This document shows, piece after piece, positions 1 to 7,530 of a stretch of 64,000 nt of DNA (the stretch's first letter is position 1; every line of letters begins with the position of its first letter). The DNA is taken from assembly GCF_029382225.1 (NCBI RefSeq), contig NZ_JARLTC010000025.1, forward strand, positions 62,001 through 126,000, written 5' to 3'. The DNA is from Spongiactinospora sp. TRM90649. Lineage in GTDB: Bacteria; Actinomycetota; Actinomycetes; Streptosporangiales; Streptosporangiaceae. A program made the position numbers and the translations under genes. The notes beneath the pieces were generated by a model. That model searched no databases. It saw only the letters and a program-made list of their open reading frames with translations, and had not been told where the DNA came from.

Positions 1-122
1 GGTCATGAACCCTAACGGTGATCACCAGCGCACCGCAAAGACTCGCGCCCCCCAGGACTCAGTCCGCCGGAAACGTGGGATTGATCCTCCTGCGGAAGGG
101 CAATCCGCGAAAAGGGATCAAC

Positions 123-1076
123 ATGGGGACCAGTCCCTGCAAACGGGGGCCCGTGCGGTTCGCCGCGTGTTTGTTGCTCGCCGTACAGACTTCCATCATC
201 GCGCCGACCCCGGCAGGAGCCGACGCCGCACACGCCCGCGTCGCCGCCGGCACGGGGACGGATACGGGAACGGACCCGGCCGGAAGACCGGGCACGTCCG
301 GGATGTCGTACATGCCACACATGCCATACATGTCGCATGTGCCGCACGTGCCGTACATGCCGGACGGCGACCAGCCGGTCGCCGAGCCCGTCCCGGAGCT
401 CACGTTCGACCTGGCCGAGGTACTGCCCGCGGACTCCGCACTGGGGACGGCCCCGCCCATCGGGACCGTCGAGCCGGTGCGGGCGGCACAGGTGGCCGAG
501 GCCGTCCAGGCACTCAACCACGGCCGGACGACCCACTCCGCCGGAGCGGCCACCAGAGCCACGGGAGCCACGGCGGCCACCCGGTCGGTCTACGCCGCCC
601 GGATGCGCACTCGGGCGACCGGGGAGGCCACCGGGAACGCGAAACGGTCCCGCGCCAAAGCGGCCCGCGCCAAGGCCGGCGCCGTACGGCTCGCCCACCG
701 CACCGCCATGCGGCGCGTCAAGCGGGCCGGGGTGAAGTGGCATTCGTCGGGCGGGTGCGTCGATCGCGACGTGCGTTCCTGCACCTCGCTCGCCTCCGTG
801 CGCGCGGGCACCATCTCCTCCGTGATCGCGCTGCGCAAGAGCAGCCAGTGCCCGATCAAGATCACCGGAGGCACCGAGGCCGGTCACGCGCCCGGCCCGT
901 TCAGCCACGGAAATGGATACAAACTGGACATCACCCTCAACGCCTGCGTGGACCGCTTCATCACCCACAACTACCCGCTCTACAGCGTGCGTGGGGACGG
1001 AGCGCGCCTCTACCGCGGCCCGAGCGGCGACGTCTACGCCAGAGAGAGCGACCACTGGGACATCCTGTTCCGGTGA
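123..1076 (+). CDS. Secreted M15-like peptidase domain protein
   Basis: 317 aa from the ATG at 123, which has AGGGA just upstream; an upstream in-frame start at 18 would precede the signal peptide with charged sequence. Residues 1-35 form a signal peptide (Arg/Lys n-region, AACLLLAV core, Ala-rich cleavage site). Residues 61-80 are a Met/His/Pro/Tyr repeat, and the middle is basic and low-complexity. The C-terminal ~110 residues carry His262-x6-Asp269 (SHGNGYKLD) and Glu308-x2-His311 (ESDHW), the spacing of zinc ligands and catalytic Glu in M15 D-Ala-D-Ala peptidases. I infer an extracytoplasmic, possibly cell-wall-directed zinc hydrolase. Substrate is unknown and overall similarity to characterised M15 members is low. 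Confidence 0.65.
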   Translation: MGTSPCKRGPVRFAACLLLAVQTSIIAPTPAGADAAHARVAAGTGTDTGTDPAGRPGTSGMSYMPHMPYMSHVPHVPYMPDGDQPVAEPVPELTFDLAEVLPADSALGTAPPIGTVEPVRAAQVAEAVQALNHGRTTHSAGAATRATGATAATRSVYAARMRTRATGEATGNAKRSRAKAARAKAGAVRLAHRTAMRRVKRAGVKWHSSGGCVDRDVRSCTSLASVRAGTISSVIALRKSSQCPIKITGGTEAGHAPGPFSHGNGYKLDITLNACVDRFITHNYPLYSVRGDGARLYRGPSGDVYARESDHWDILFR

Positions 1077-1112
1077 TCGCCCTCCCACGGCTTCGGGCGT
1101 GCCGCCCTCGCG

Positions 1113-2171
1113 TCAGCCGCTGAGCTCCGCCGCCAGCAGCTCGGCGATCTCGGCGGTGTTGAGCGCCGCCCCCTTGCGCAGGTTGTCGCCGCAGACGAAC
1201 AGGTCGAGCGCGTTGGGGAAGTCGAGCGCCTGGCGGATGCGTCCGACGTAGGTCGGGTCGGTGCCCACAACGTCGGCCGGAGTCGGGTAGATCCCGGCCG
1301 CCGGGTCGTCGAGCACCACCACGGTCGGCGCCTCTTCCAGCACCGCCCTGGCGTCGGCCACCGTCAGCGGCTCGGCGAACGTCGCGTGGACCGCGACCGA
1401 GTGGGTGGTGATGACGGGAACCCGCACACAGGTGGCGGAGACCTTCAGGTCGGGGATGCCGAGGATCTTGCGGGACTCGTTGCGGACCTTCAGCTCCTCG
1501 GACGCCCAGCCGTCCTCCTTGAGCGAACCCGCCCACGGCACGACGTTGAACGCGATCGGCGCGGGGAACGGCGAGTCGGCCAGGTCGGGGACGGCCTTGC
1601 GCACGTCACCGGCGACCGTGCCGATCGTGCGGTCGCCCGCCAGGGCCGCGACCTCGTCGTAGAGCCGCTCGGCCCCGGCCGCGCCCGCGCCGGACACCGC
1701 CTGGTAGGAGGCGGCGACCAGCTCGCGCAGGCCGTACCTGCGGTGCAGTGCGCCGAGCACGGTCATCATCGACAGCGTCGTGCAGTTCGGGTTGGAGATG
1801 ATGCCCTTGGGGCGCTCGCGGACCGCCTCCGGGTTGCACTCGGGCACGACCAGCGGCACCTGCGGGTCCATCCGGAACGCGCCGGAGTTGTCCACGGCCA
1901 CCGCGCCGCGGGCGGCGGCCACCGGCGCCCACTCCGCGGACACCTCGTCGGGAACGTCGAACATGGCCACGTCGACGCCGTCGAACGCCTCGGGCGACAG
2001 CGCCCGGACCACGACGTCCTCGCCGCGCACGCGCAGCACCTTGCCGGCGGAACGCGGCGAGGCGAGCAGCCGGATCTCGCCCCACACGTCGGGACGGCTG
2101 GACAGGATGTCGAGCATGACGGTGCCAACCGCACCGGTCGCGCCGACAACGGCCAAAGTGGGCTTGCTCAT
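1113..2171 (-). CDS. asd: Aspartate-semialdehyde dehydrogenase
   Basis: 352 aa. Reduces aspartyl phosphate to aspartate semialdehyde with NADPH, the second step toward Lys/DAP, Met and Thr. The N-terminal VGATGAVG is the NADP-binding loop and SNPNCTT holds the catalytic Cys, as in the bacterial family. The ATG overlaps the stop of aspartate kinase by 4 bp (2168-2171), so the two are translationally coupled. Length and motifs are normal. Confidence 0.96.
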   Translation of the reverse strand: MSKPTLAVVGATGAVGTVMLDILSSRPDVWGEIRLLASPRSAGKVLRVRGEDVVVRALSPEAFDGVDVAMFDVPDEVSAEWAPVAAARGAVAVDNSGAFRMDPQVPLVVPECNPEAVRERPKGIISNPNCTTLSMMTVLGALHRRYGLRELVAASYQAVSGAGAAGAERLYDEVAALAGDRTIGTVAGDVRKAVPDLADSPFPAPIAFNVVPWAGSLKEDGWASEELKVRNESRKILGIPDLKVSATCVRVPVITTHSVAVHATFAEPLTVADARAVLEEAPTVVVLDDPAAGIYPTPADVVGTDPTYVGRIRQALDFPNALDLFVCGDNLRKGAALNTAEIAELLAAELSG

Positions 2172-2689
2172 CGTCCGGTACCTCCGTAGACCACGGCCTC
2201 TACCTGATCGGAGTCAAGGTCGAAGGCCCGGTGCGCGGCGCCGACCGCCGCGTCGACCTCGTCCTGCCCGACGATCACCGAGATGCGGATCTCCGAGGTG
2301 GAGATCATCTCGATGTTGACCCCCGCGTCGGCGAGCGCGGCGAAGAACGTCGCGGTCACGCCGGGGTGGGAACGCATGCCCGCGCCGATCAGCGACACCT
2401 TGCCGATCTGGTCGTCGAACAGCAGCGACTCGAACCCGATCTGGTCCTGCACCCGCTTCAGCGTGGTGAGCGCCGACGGCCCGTCGGCGGCCGGGAGCGT
2501 GAACGAGATGTCCGTACGGCCGGTCGCCGCCGCCGAGACGTTCTGGACGATCATGTCGATGTTGATGTCCGTGTCGGCGAGGGTCTTGAAGATGGCGGCG
2601 GCCTCCCCGACCTTGTCGGGCACGCCGACGACGGTGACTTTCGCCTCGCTCCGGTCGTGTGCCACGCCGGAGATGATGGCCTGCTCCAT
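2168..2689 (-). other. Internal start for the aspartate kinase beta subunit
   Basis: Inside lysC an in-frame ATG at 2689 begins MEQAIISGVAHDRSEAKV, preceded by GAGGGA at about 6 nt. Corynebacterium lysC makes its regulatory beta subunit from an internal start at the equivalent place (its beta subunit begins MEEAVLTGVA). The predicted product is 173 aa and consists of both ACT domains, to assemble with the full-length alpha subunit. The start and ribosome binding site are visible; use in this organism is inferred. Confidence 0.7.
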
Positions 2690-3466
2690 CTCGCTTCCCT
2701 CGCTGTCGGTGGTGCTGGTGCTGTGCTCGGGCGCGCGGGTGGTCACCCAGGTGCCCTCTCGCTGGCTGAACGAGCTGCGGACGTGGATCGGCACCTCGAA
2801 CCGGCGCGCGTACTCCACGCAGCGCAGGTGGAGGACCTTGGCCCCGCACGCCGCCATCTCCATCATCTCCTCGTAGGAGATGCGCGGGATCCGGCGCGCC
2901 GCCGGGACGATGCGCGGGTCGGCGGTGAAGATGCCGTCCACGTCGGTGTAGATCTCGCACACGTCGGCGTCGAGGGCGGCGGCCAGTGCCACCGCCGTGG
3001 TGTCGGAGCCGCCCCGGCCGAGCGTGGTTATGTCCTTGGTGTCCTGCGACACGCCCTGGAACCCGGCCACGATCGCGATCTGCCCGTCGTTCACGGCCTC
3101 GCGGATCCGGCCGGGCGTCACGTCGATGATCCGGGCCTTGCCGTGCTTGGAGTCGGTGATCACACCCGCCTGCGAGCCGGTGAAGGACCGCGCCTCGTGC
3201 CCCAGGTTGGCGATGGCCATCGCCAGCAGCGCCATGGAGATGCGCTCACCCGAGGTCAGCAGCATGTCCAGCTCGCGGCCCGGGGGCAGCGGCGAGACCT
3301 GCTGGGCGAGGTCGAGCAGCTCGTCGGTGGTGTCGCCCATCGCCGAGACCACGACGACGACTTCGTTGCCGGCTTTTTTCGTCGCGACGATCCGCTGCGC
3401 GACCCGCTTGATGCTGGCCGCGTCGGCGACGGACGAACCACCGTATTTCTGAACAACGAGCGCCAC
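2168..3466 (-). CDS. lysC: Aspartate kinase
   Basis: 432 aa from a GTG at 3466 preceded by GGAG; translation then begins ALVVQKYGGSSVAD, the usual N-terminus, whereas the longer reading frame adds 13 unrelated residues. Phosphorylates aspartate, the committed step of the aspartate family pathway. The N-terminal amino-acid kinase domain (KYGGSSV; TTLGRGGSDTTA near residue 150) is followed by two ACT domains that bind the feedback effectors; the second subdomain has the QNVS stretch known from Lys/Thr-regulated enzymes. It lies in the conserved recR-ask-asd order and overlaps asd. Confidence 0.96.
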   Translation of the reverse strand: MALVVQKYGGSSVADAASIKRVAQRIVATKKAGNEVVVVVSAMGDTTDELLDLAQQVSPLPPGRELDMLLTSGERISMALLAMAIANLGHEARSFTGSQAGVITDSKHGKARIIDVTPGRIREAVNDGQIAIVAGFQGVSQDTKDITTLGRGGSDTTAVALAAALDADVCEIYTDVDGIFTADPRIVPAARRIPRISYEEMMEMAACGAKVLHLRCVEYARRFEVPIHVRSSFSQREGTWVTTRAPEHSTSTTDSEGSEMEQAIISGVAHDRSEAKVTVVGVPDKVGEAAAIFKTLADTDINIDMIVQNVSAAATGRTDISFTLPAADGPSALTTLKRVQDQIGFESLLFDDQIGKVSLIGAGMRSHPGVTATFFAALADAGVNIEMISTSEIRISVIVGQDEVDAAVGAAHRAFDLDSDQVEAVVYGGTGR

Positions 3467-3595
3467 GGGATGTCTCCGATGGACGTAGGTGACTGTGGAG
3501 CTCACAGTTTACGGGGCGTATCGCGAGCTCCTTCTGGGCAGCCCAGCATGTGGGACGGCCCCGCCGTCACCTCGGCGTTCGGCGTGTGCCGAATG

Positions 3596-4126
3596 TCACG
3601 CCCCGGTGCGCTCCTCCACCACGTCGAGACGGGTGTGCGCGACCAGCGCCTGCAGCGCCCGCATCGCCGCGCCCGCGTGGTTGCCCCAGGTGTTGAAGTA
3701 CGAGTACTGCCACCACCACAGCGCCTCCAGGGGACGGCCCGCGCGGTGGTGACGCAGCCCGTGGAACAGGTCGGCGGCCACCGCGGTCAGGTCGTCGGAC
3801 AGGCGGTAGGCGGTCACGCCGGTGTCCTTGTAGGGGTCGAAGACCTCGGCGTAGTCGTCCACCTCGCCGAACCGCTCGGCGAGGGCCGCGCGGACCTCGT
3901 CGAGGTCGGGGTCCTCGCTCATCGGAGGCTCCCAGTTGCCGGAGAGGATCACGTCCTGGCTGGCGCCGAGCTGCGCCCCGGCCAGGCTCACCTGGGCGAC
4001 CTCCATCAGCAGCAGGGCCAGCGTGGCGTCGCCGCCCTCGCCCCCCGCCAGCCGGCTCAGGCCGTCGAGGTAGTTCTCGGCGTGCCCGGCGATGACCTCG
4101 GCGAGCTCGCTCCATTCGTCAGACAT
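3596..4126 (-). CDS. DUF5063 family protein
   Basis: 176 aa from the ATG at 4126 (MSDEWSELAEV), with GGAG about 9 nt upstream; a longer frame to 4213 would read through recR. Acidic, helical and soluble, with a Trp-rich motif WWWQYSYFNTWGNHAG near the C-terminus. This matches the DUF5063 family, which commonly sits beside recR in actinomycetes; its function is unknown. It overlaps the recR stop by 8 bp and is probably co-transcribed with recR and lysC. Confidence 0.85.
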   Translation of the reverse strand: MSDEWSELAEVIAGHAENYLDGLSRLAGGEGGDATLALLLMEVAQVSLAGAQLGASQDVILSGNWEPPMSEDPDLDEVRAALAERFGEVDDYAEVFDPYKDTGVTAYRLSDDLTAVAADLFHGLRHHRAGRPLEALWWWQYSYFNTWGNHAGAAMRALQALVAHTRLDVVEERTGA

Positions 4127-4718
4127 CAAGGAGTCTCCGTCCTTCGAACGCGCGGCCCAGGGTGACCTCGTCCGCGTACTCCAGGTCACCGCCCACCGGC
4201 AGACCACTGGCAAGTCGGGTAACTTTCACGCCCATCGGCTTCACCAGGCGGGCGAGGTAGGTCGCCGTCGCCTCCCCTTCGAGGTTGGGGTCGGTAGCGA
4301 TGATCAGCTCGGTGACCTGGCCGTCGGCCAGGCGCGTCATGAGCTCGCGGATGCGGAGATCGTCGGGGCCCACGCCGTCGATGGGGCTGATCGCGCCGCC
4401 GAGCACGTGGTAGCGCCCGCGGAACTCGCGGGTCTTCTCGATCGCCACGACGTCCTTCGGCTCCTCCACGACGCAGATCACATGCAGGTCGCGGCGTGCG
4501 TCACGGCAGATCCGGCAGTCCTCCTCGGAGGCGACATTGCCGCATACCCGGCAGAACCGGACCTTGTCCTTGACTTCGAGCAGGGCGTGCGCCAGCCGTT
4601 TGACGTCGGCCGGATCGGCCGCCAGCAGGTGGAACGCGATCCGCTGCGCGCTCTTGGGACCGACGCCGGGCAACATGCCCAGCTCGTCGATCAGGTTCTG
4701 GACGACCCCTTCGTACAT
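4119..4718 (-). CDS. recR: Recombination mediator RecR
   Basis: 199 aa, full length. Works with RecF/RecO to load RecA on gapped DNA. Visible parts: N-terminal helix-hairpin-helix (LGMLPGVGPKSAQRIAFHLL), a four-Cys zinc finger (CRVCG...CRIC) and a Toprim domain (VVEEPKDVVAIE... IIATDPNLEGEATATYL). The upstream YbaB gene ends 3 bp before this start and the DUF5063 gene overlaps its end. Confidence 0.97.
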   Translation of the reverse strand: MYEGVVQNLIDELGMLPGVGPKSAQRIAFHLLAADPADVKRLAHALLEVKDKVRFCRVCGNVASEEDCRICRDARRDLHVICVVEEPKDVVAIEKTREFRGRYHVLGGAISPIDGVGPDDLRIRELMTRLADGQVTELIIATDPNLEGEATATYLARLVKPMGVKVTRLASGLPVGGDLEYADEVTLGRAFEGRRLLDV

Positions 4719-4721
4719 GGC

Positions 4722-5072
4722 CTAGAACCCTGGAAGCTGCCCGAGGCCGCCGCCGCCGAGGCCCTGCGCGAGCGGGCCGAGCTTCTCCCGCTGCAGATCC
4801 GAGGCGGAGCGGACGGCGTCGCGGACCGCGGCGATCACCAGGTCGGCGATCGTGTCGACGGTCTCCTGCGGGTCGCCGGAGTCGACCACCTCTGGCTTGA
4901 TCTTGAGTTCCTGCAGCTCGCCCGTGCCGTTGACGGTGGCCACGACCAGGCCGCCGCCCGCCGTGCCCTCGACCCGCGCGTCGTTCAGCTCCTGCTGGGC
5001 GCTCGCGATCTGCTGCTGCATGAGCTGGGCCTGCTCCATGAGCTGCTGCAGGTTGACATCGCCTGGGTTCAC
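4722..5072 (-). CDS. YbaB/EbfC nucleoid-associated protein
   Basis: 116 aa from a GTG at 5072 with GAGGAG 8 nt upstream. A longer frame to 5396 exists but its extra residues are low-complexity and unrelated to the family. Coiled-coil N-terminus (LQQLMEQAQLMQQQIASAQQEL) and the YbaB core (VEGTAGGGLVVATVNGTGELQELKI), with a Gly-rich C-terminus. Family members are dimeric DNA-binding proteins; the gene is classically located between dnaX and recR. Confidence 0.93.
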   Translation of the reverse strand: MNPGDVNLQQLMEQAQLMQQQIASAQQELNDARVEGTAGGGLVVATVNGTGELQELKIKPEVVDSGDPQETVDTIADLVIAAVRDAVRSASDLQREKLGPLAQGLGGGGLGQLPGF

Positions 5073-5490
5073 CGTCGTGCGCTCCTCGTGGCCTTCGCGT
5101 GAGTGGGGTCCGTGCCGTCGCCACGAGCCTACGGTGTTTGGACGGGGCGGCGCACCGGCGGCGCCTCCTCCGTGTTCCGTCAGTGTGCCCCTCCGCGCTC
5201 CGGACGCGTGCCGTCCGCGGTCCGATTCGAGTGCCAGCCGCGTGCCGGCCTGTGTGCCGGCCTGTGTGCCGCCGACCGGGCCCCGACGCCCCGCGAGGCG
5301 TCCGGGCCCGACCGCCACATCCGCCGGATCGGCCGCACCTGGCGGGTGCCCGAACCCAAAGTAACCGGGGCGAGGTTGCACACACGTTGCGGTCACCCCC
5401 TCACTCTTCGCATCCCGATTGGCCGAATCGGTTGCGCGGCGGGGCCGAAAACCCGATGCTCGCCGATGACGCGATTACTGGGGGTGGTCT
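5073..5490. other. Intergenic region with 12-bp tandem repeats
   Basis: About 420 bp between divergent YbaB and GAF-regulator genes. No convincing gene. Positions 5231-5275 hold about three and a half copies of a 12-bp unit (GTGTGCCGGCCT with variants). GGGGGTGG at 5480-5487 is the ribosome binding site of the regulator. Promoters for both genes should lie here but no clear -35/-10 pair was recognised. Confidence 0.5.
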
Positions 5491-7122
5491 ATGCGTGACA
5501 GTCGCGCGCCTGCCGTACCGGCCGTGGCGGCGCGAGATCTGGACGAGTACGCCTCCCGGCTCCGCGCCTGGCACGAGGCCGCCGTCAACGGCGCCACGGA
5601 CGGCGGAGCGGGACGCCCTGATCCAGGTGACTCAGGTGCCCATGAAGGGAACGGCACGCCCGGGCGCGGCCGGGCCGGGCGCCGCCGTCCGAACGCCTCA
5701 CCGCCAAAGGAGGAAGAACCGCGCGGCGAGGTGGAGCACCGTCCCCGGGGCGACGGCCCGCGCGGCGTCATCGCCGCCTCCTGGCGGCGCTCGCTCAACG
5801 CCGGGATCGACCCCGAGACCCGCGCCGCCCCGATCGTCTACGAACACGCGGACATGACCGACGTGCGTGGGTCTCATCCACTCAACCCACATCTGCCGCT
5901 CCTGGTGGGAACCCTCCTGCAGACCGTCCGCGACACCGGCATGGTCATGGCGGTGGCCGACGCGAACGGCCGCGTCCTGTGGAGCGACGGCGACCGCCGG
6001 GCGGTCGCCTACGGCGAGAGCCTCGGCCTCTGCGACGGCTTCGACTGGGCCGAGGCCGCGGTCGGCACCAACGGCATCGGCACCGCGCTGGCCACCGGCC
6101 GTCCCGTCCACGTCTACGCCGGGGAGCACCTGGTCCGCGCCCTCCAGGCGTGGTCGTGCTCGGGCGCGCCCATCATCGACCCCGGCACGGGCGAGGTCGT
6201 GGGGTGCGTCAACGTCAGCGGCGCTCCGGAGCGGCTGCACCCGGCGACGGTCGCCCTCGTCCACGCCGCGGCCCGGCTGGCGGAGAGCCACATCGCGCTC
6301 GGCGTCGGCGCGCGCGACGATATCCTGCGCGCCCGGTACGACGAACGCGCCCGAAGCTCCCACGCCGCCGGTCGTGGCGCCCTGGTCGCCCCTGGGGGGC
6401 GCATCCTGGCCGGTGACCTCCCCGGACGCTGGGGGCCGAAGATCGGCCTGCCCGCGTCGGGCGACACCGTGCTGCTGCGCGACGGCACGGTCGGCGTCCT
6501 GGAACCGATCGGCGAGGGCTACCTGATCCACCCGGCCGAACGCATCCGCTCGCACGTGCTCGCGCTGTCGTTCCTCGGAGCCGATCATCCGTCCGCGTCA
6601 CTGGACGGCTTCCCGGTGCAGCTCTCACTGCGGCACGCCGAGATCCTCGCCGTGCTCGCGCTCAACCCCCGCGGCATGACGGCCGACCAGCTCTCCTTCC
6701 AGCTCTACGGCGATCTGGGTAACCCGGTGACCATCAGGGCGGAGATCCACCGGCTGCGATCCCAGCTCGGCGCGGCCATCGCGGCCAAGCCGTACCGGCT
6801 CGCGTGCGAGGTGGAAGCCGACTTCATCGACATCCAGCGGCTGCTGTCACACCGCGACCCGGTGGCGCTGGCCCGCGCGTACCCGGGCCCGCTCCTCCCC
6901 CGGTCGGAATCGCCCGCCATCCGCCGCGAACGCGACGAACTGGAAGGCCAGGTCCGCGCCCACATCCTCCGCGACGCCTCCGCCGAGGCGCTGTGGACCT
7001 ACGCCCAAACCCCCCACGGCCACGACGACCCTCAGGTCCTGGAACGCCTGACAACCCTCCTCCCCGCCCACGACCACCGAGCCGTGGCCGCCCGCATCCG
7101 CCTCGCCGCCGACTCCGCCTGA
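5491..7122 (+). CDS. GAF-domain transcriptional regulator
   Basis: 543 aa, start supported by GGGGGTGG. After a disordered Pro/Arg/Glu-rich stretch (~45-95), residues ~100-270 resemble the N-terminal sensor of AcoR-type regulators, with a GAF domain (DANGRVLWSDGD... DWAEAAVGTNGIGTALATGRPVHV). There is no AAA+ sigma-54 module. Instead the C-terminus (~370-440, LSLRHAEILAVLALNP... TIRAEIHRLRSQLG) resembles a winged helix. This fits the actinobacterial GAF-HTH family, some of which control alcohol or acetoin metabolism; the ligand is unknown. It lies on the plus strand inside the otherwise minus-strand dnaX-ybaB-recR block. Confidence 0.78.
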   Translation: MRDSRAPAVPAVAARDLDEYASRLRAWHEAAVNGATDGGAGRPDPGDSGAHEGNGTPGRGRAGRRRPNASPPKEEEPRGEVEHRPRGDGPRGVIAASWRRSLNAGIDPETRAAPIVYEHADMTDVRGSHPLNPHLPLLVGTLLQTVRDTGMVMAVADANGRVLWSDGDRRAVAYGESLGLCDGFDWAEAAVGTNGIGTALATGRPVHVYAGEHLVRALQAWSCSGAPIIDPGTGEVVGCVNVSGAPERLHPATVALVHAAARLAESHIALGVGARDDILRARYDERARSSHAAGRGALVAPGGRILAGDLPGRWGPKIGLPASGDTVLLRDGTVGVLEPIGEGYLIHPAERIRSHVLALSFLGADHPSASLDGFPVQLSLRHAEILAVLALNPRGMTADQLSFQLYGDLGNPVTIRAEIHRLRSQLGAAIAAKPYRLACEVEADFIDIQRLLSHRDPVALARAYPGPLLPRSESPAIRRERDELEGQVRAHILRDASAEALWTYAQTPHGHDDPQVLERLTTLLPAHDHRAVAARIRLAADSA

Positions 7123-7530
7123 CCCACCCAAACCCCCTCCCCGGTCAGGCCCGACCACGTCCCCCGCCGTAGACGTGCCCCCCGCCCAACGGCCGTCGTT
7201 CCGCATCCCTCAACCACACACGGCCTCTGCCAATCGGCCGCTTGGCCCACGCCCCGCCCAGCAGGGCACTACGACCAAGACCACCGACTCACCTCCCGCA
7301 CCGCGAACGCGCCGGGTCAGCCGGCGACCACCCGTGGCGTCCCGCCCGTAGGCGTGCTCCGCCTCAGATCCCCCTCTGCCACCTGGGCTCTACCCCGGGC
7401 CGGCCCAGAAGGCAGCGGTTCCCGTTCCGCGACGGGGGCGCTGCGGCCGAGGCCGTCCGCATCATGAACGGGGCACTGCGATCGCCGGGACCCTCCAGTG
7501 GGCCGGGCGGTCGGCCGAAAGGGCCTTGAG
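7123..7530. other. Convergent intergenic region
   Basis: About 400 bp of Pro-codon-biased, C-rich sequence between the convergent ends of the GAF regulator and dnaX. No gene, tRNA or strong terminator hairpin was recognised; the overlapping reading frames are low-complexity. Confidence 0.4.

Noticed and set aside
2231..4165. 644-codon plus-strand frame opposite lysC/asd
   Set aside because: Antisense shadow of GC-rich coding DNA; Arg/His/Gly-rich with no domain, while the minus strand encodes conserved enzymes.
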